A stretch of DNA of 5,648 nucleotides from Actinomycetota bacterium (GTDB lineage: Bacteria; Actinomycetota; Actinomycetes; Mycobacteriales; Micromonosporaceae), in contig VAXX01000069.1 in assembly GCA_005885115.1 (NCBI GenBank), positions 1 through 5,648 of the forward strand, read 5' to 3'. Position 1 is the first letter of the stretch. The number at the start of each line of letters is the position of its first letter. The notes under the pieces are model-generated. The model had not been told where the DNA came from. It worked only from the letters and a program-made list of their open reading frames with translations, and made no database searches. Made by a program: the position numbers and the translations under genes. Of the stretch, positions 5,475 through 5,648 are shown in pieces.

Positions 5475-5491
5475 AAACGCTGCGCTGCATC

Positions 5492-5497
5492 ACGATA
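5492..5497 (-). promoter_or_regulatory. Possible -10 box of the PAS-lipoprotein transcript
   Basis: The minus strand reads TATCGT (TANNNT) in the context GGTTATCGT. A start about 7 nt downstream would give a leader of roughly 20 nt that includes the AGGAGG site. The -35 region (TGGTCT at about 5515-5520) matches TTGACA poorly and lies inside an inverted repeat, so activation or repression there is conceivable. Confidence 0.35.
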
Positions 5498-5509
5498 ACC
5501 CTCGGTTCA

Positions 5510-5542
5510 CCGGGAGACCACCCCGCAGACGGGTTTCTCCGG
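5510..5542. repeat. Compound inverted repeat upstream of the PAS gene
   Basis: CCGGGAGA (5510-5517) pairs with TCTCCGG (5536-5542) with one unpaired G. Inside it, CCCG (5522-5525) and CGGG (5530-5533) form a second perfect 4-bp stem around CAGA. The element lies just upstream of the possible PAS -10 box. It may be an operator, a terminator for a gene entering from the right, or chance pairing in GC-rich DNA. No T-run follows on either strand. Confidence 0.4.
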
Positions 5543-5579
5543 CACTGTCACCGAAGCGCAACGGCCGGGCCCTCCATCC

Positions 5580-5593
5580 ACAGTGGACAGTGG
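5580..5593 (+). repeat. Tandem heptamer ACAGTGG x2 with an inverted partial copy
   Basis: ACAGTGG occurs twice head-to-tail (5580-5586, 5587-5593). GACAGTG (5586-5592) recurs inverted as CACTGTC at 5543-5549. All lie in the non-coding region between the PAS gene and a possible divergent start at 5603. Repeated short motifs in a divergent promoter region suggest a regulator site, but this is unproven. Confidence 0.4.
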
Positions 5594-5602
5594 TACCGGC
5601 CG

Positions 5603-5648
5603 ATGCTCCGGGAGTTGCGACGCTACCTCCGGTCCGGGCGCTTGTCAG
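5603..5648 (+). CDS. Possible start of a divergent gene, cut by window edge
   Basis: From the ATG at 5603 the frame is open for the remaining 46 nt and encodes 15 complete residues, MLRELRRYLRSGRLS. These are basic and helix-prone, like the cytoplasmic N-termini of many transport proteins. Third codon positions are mostly G/C (about 12 of 14), better than the competing frame from the GTG at 5591 (roughly half). There is no clear ribosome site or -10 box. The fragment is too short to assign a family. Confidence 0.3.
   Translation, partial: MLRELRRYLRSGRLS

Noticed and set aside
1..5648. CRISPR arrays, tRNA or rRNA genes, insertion sequence ends, attachment sites
   Set aside because: No regularly spaced repeats, cloverleaf-like segments, transposase motifs or long terminal repeats were seen on either strand.

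Overview
The window is very GC-rich (clearly above 65 %, estimated by eye) and reads as chromosomal, housekeeping-type DNA of an actinomycete. Three things support this: C/G at nearly every third codon position, GTG starts, and start codons placed 7-8 nt behind TANNNT boxes as in actinobacterial leaderless mRNAs. A strong excess of GTAC (about 60 by eye) and the gene content fit a Micromonosporaceae-like organism (Micromonospora, Salinispora, Actinoplanes and relatives). That family placement is inference.

Left part, minus strand: a four-helix membrane protein of unknown function (2696 to 1992), seryl-tRNA synthetase serS (1967 to 714), and a Cof-type HAD phosphatase (654 to beyond base 1, truncated by the window edge). 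A perfect 8-bp inverted repeat lies exactly between the membrane protein stop and the proposed serS -10 box. Only 59 nt separate serS from the HAD gene, so the two may be co-transcribed.

Middle, plus strand: an OsmC-family peroxiredoxin gene (2781-3197) diverges from the membrane protein gene across an 84-bp spacer holding a CCGG tandem run. Two nucleotides after osmC begins a minimal zinc metallopeptidase (HExxHxxGxxD; 3200-3553). These two probably form an operon. The metallopeptidase stop overlaps the stop of the convergent pheA by two bases.

Right part, minus strand: a stand-alone PAS-domain protein (5464 to 5027), a short proline-rich lipoprotein with four cysteines in its C-terminal domain (5021 to 4518), and prephenate dehydratase pheA (4491 to 3550). 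The first two are tightly spaced. pheA has its own leaderless-type -10 box. A 138-bp region beyond the PAS gene holds a compound inverted repeat, a tandem ACAGTGG heptamer and the possible start of a divergent plus-strand gene cut by the edge.

Functionally this is core metabolism (tRNA-Ser charging, phenylalanine synthesis) with a peroxide-defence gene and poorly characterised actinobacterial proteins. I see no mobile element, RNA gene, CRISPR array or secondary-metabolite cluster, and no convincing new multi-gene system. The PAS/lipoprotein pair is the least explained gene content.
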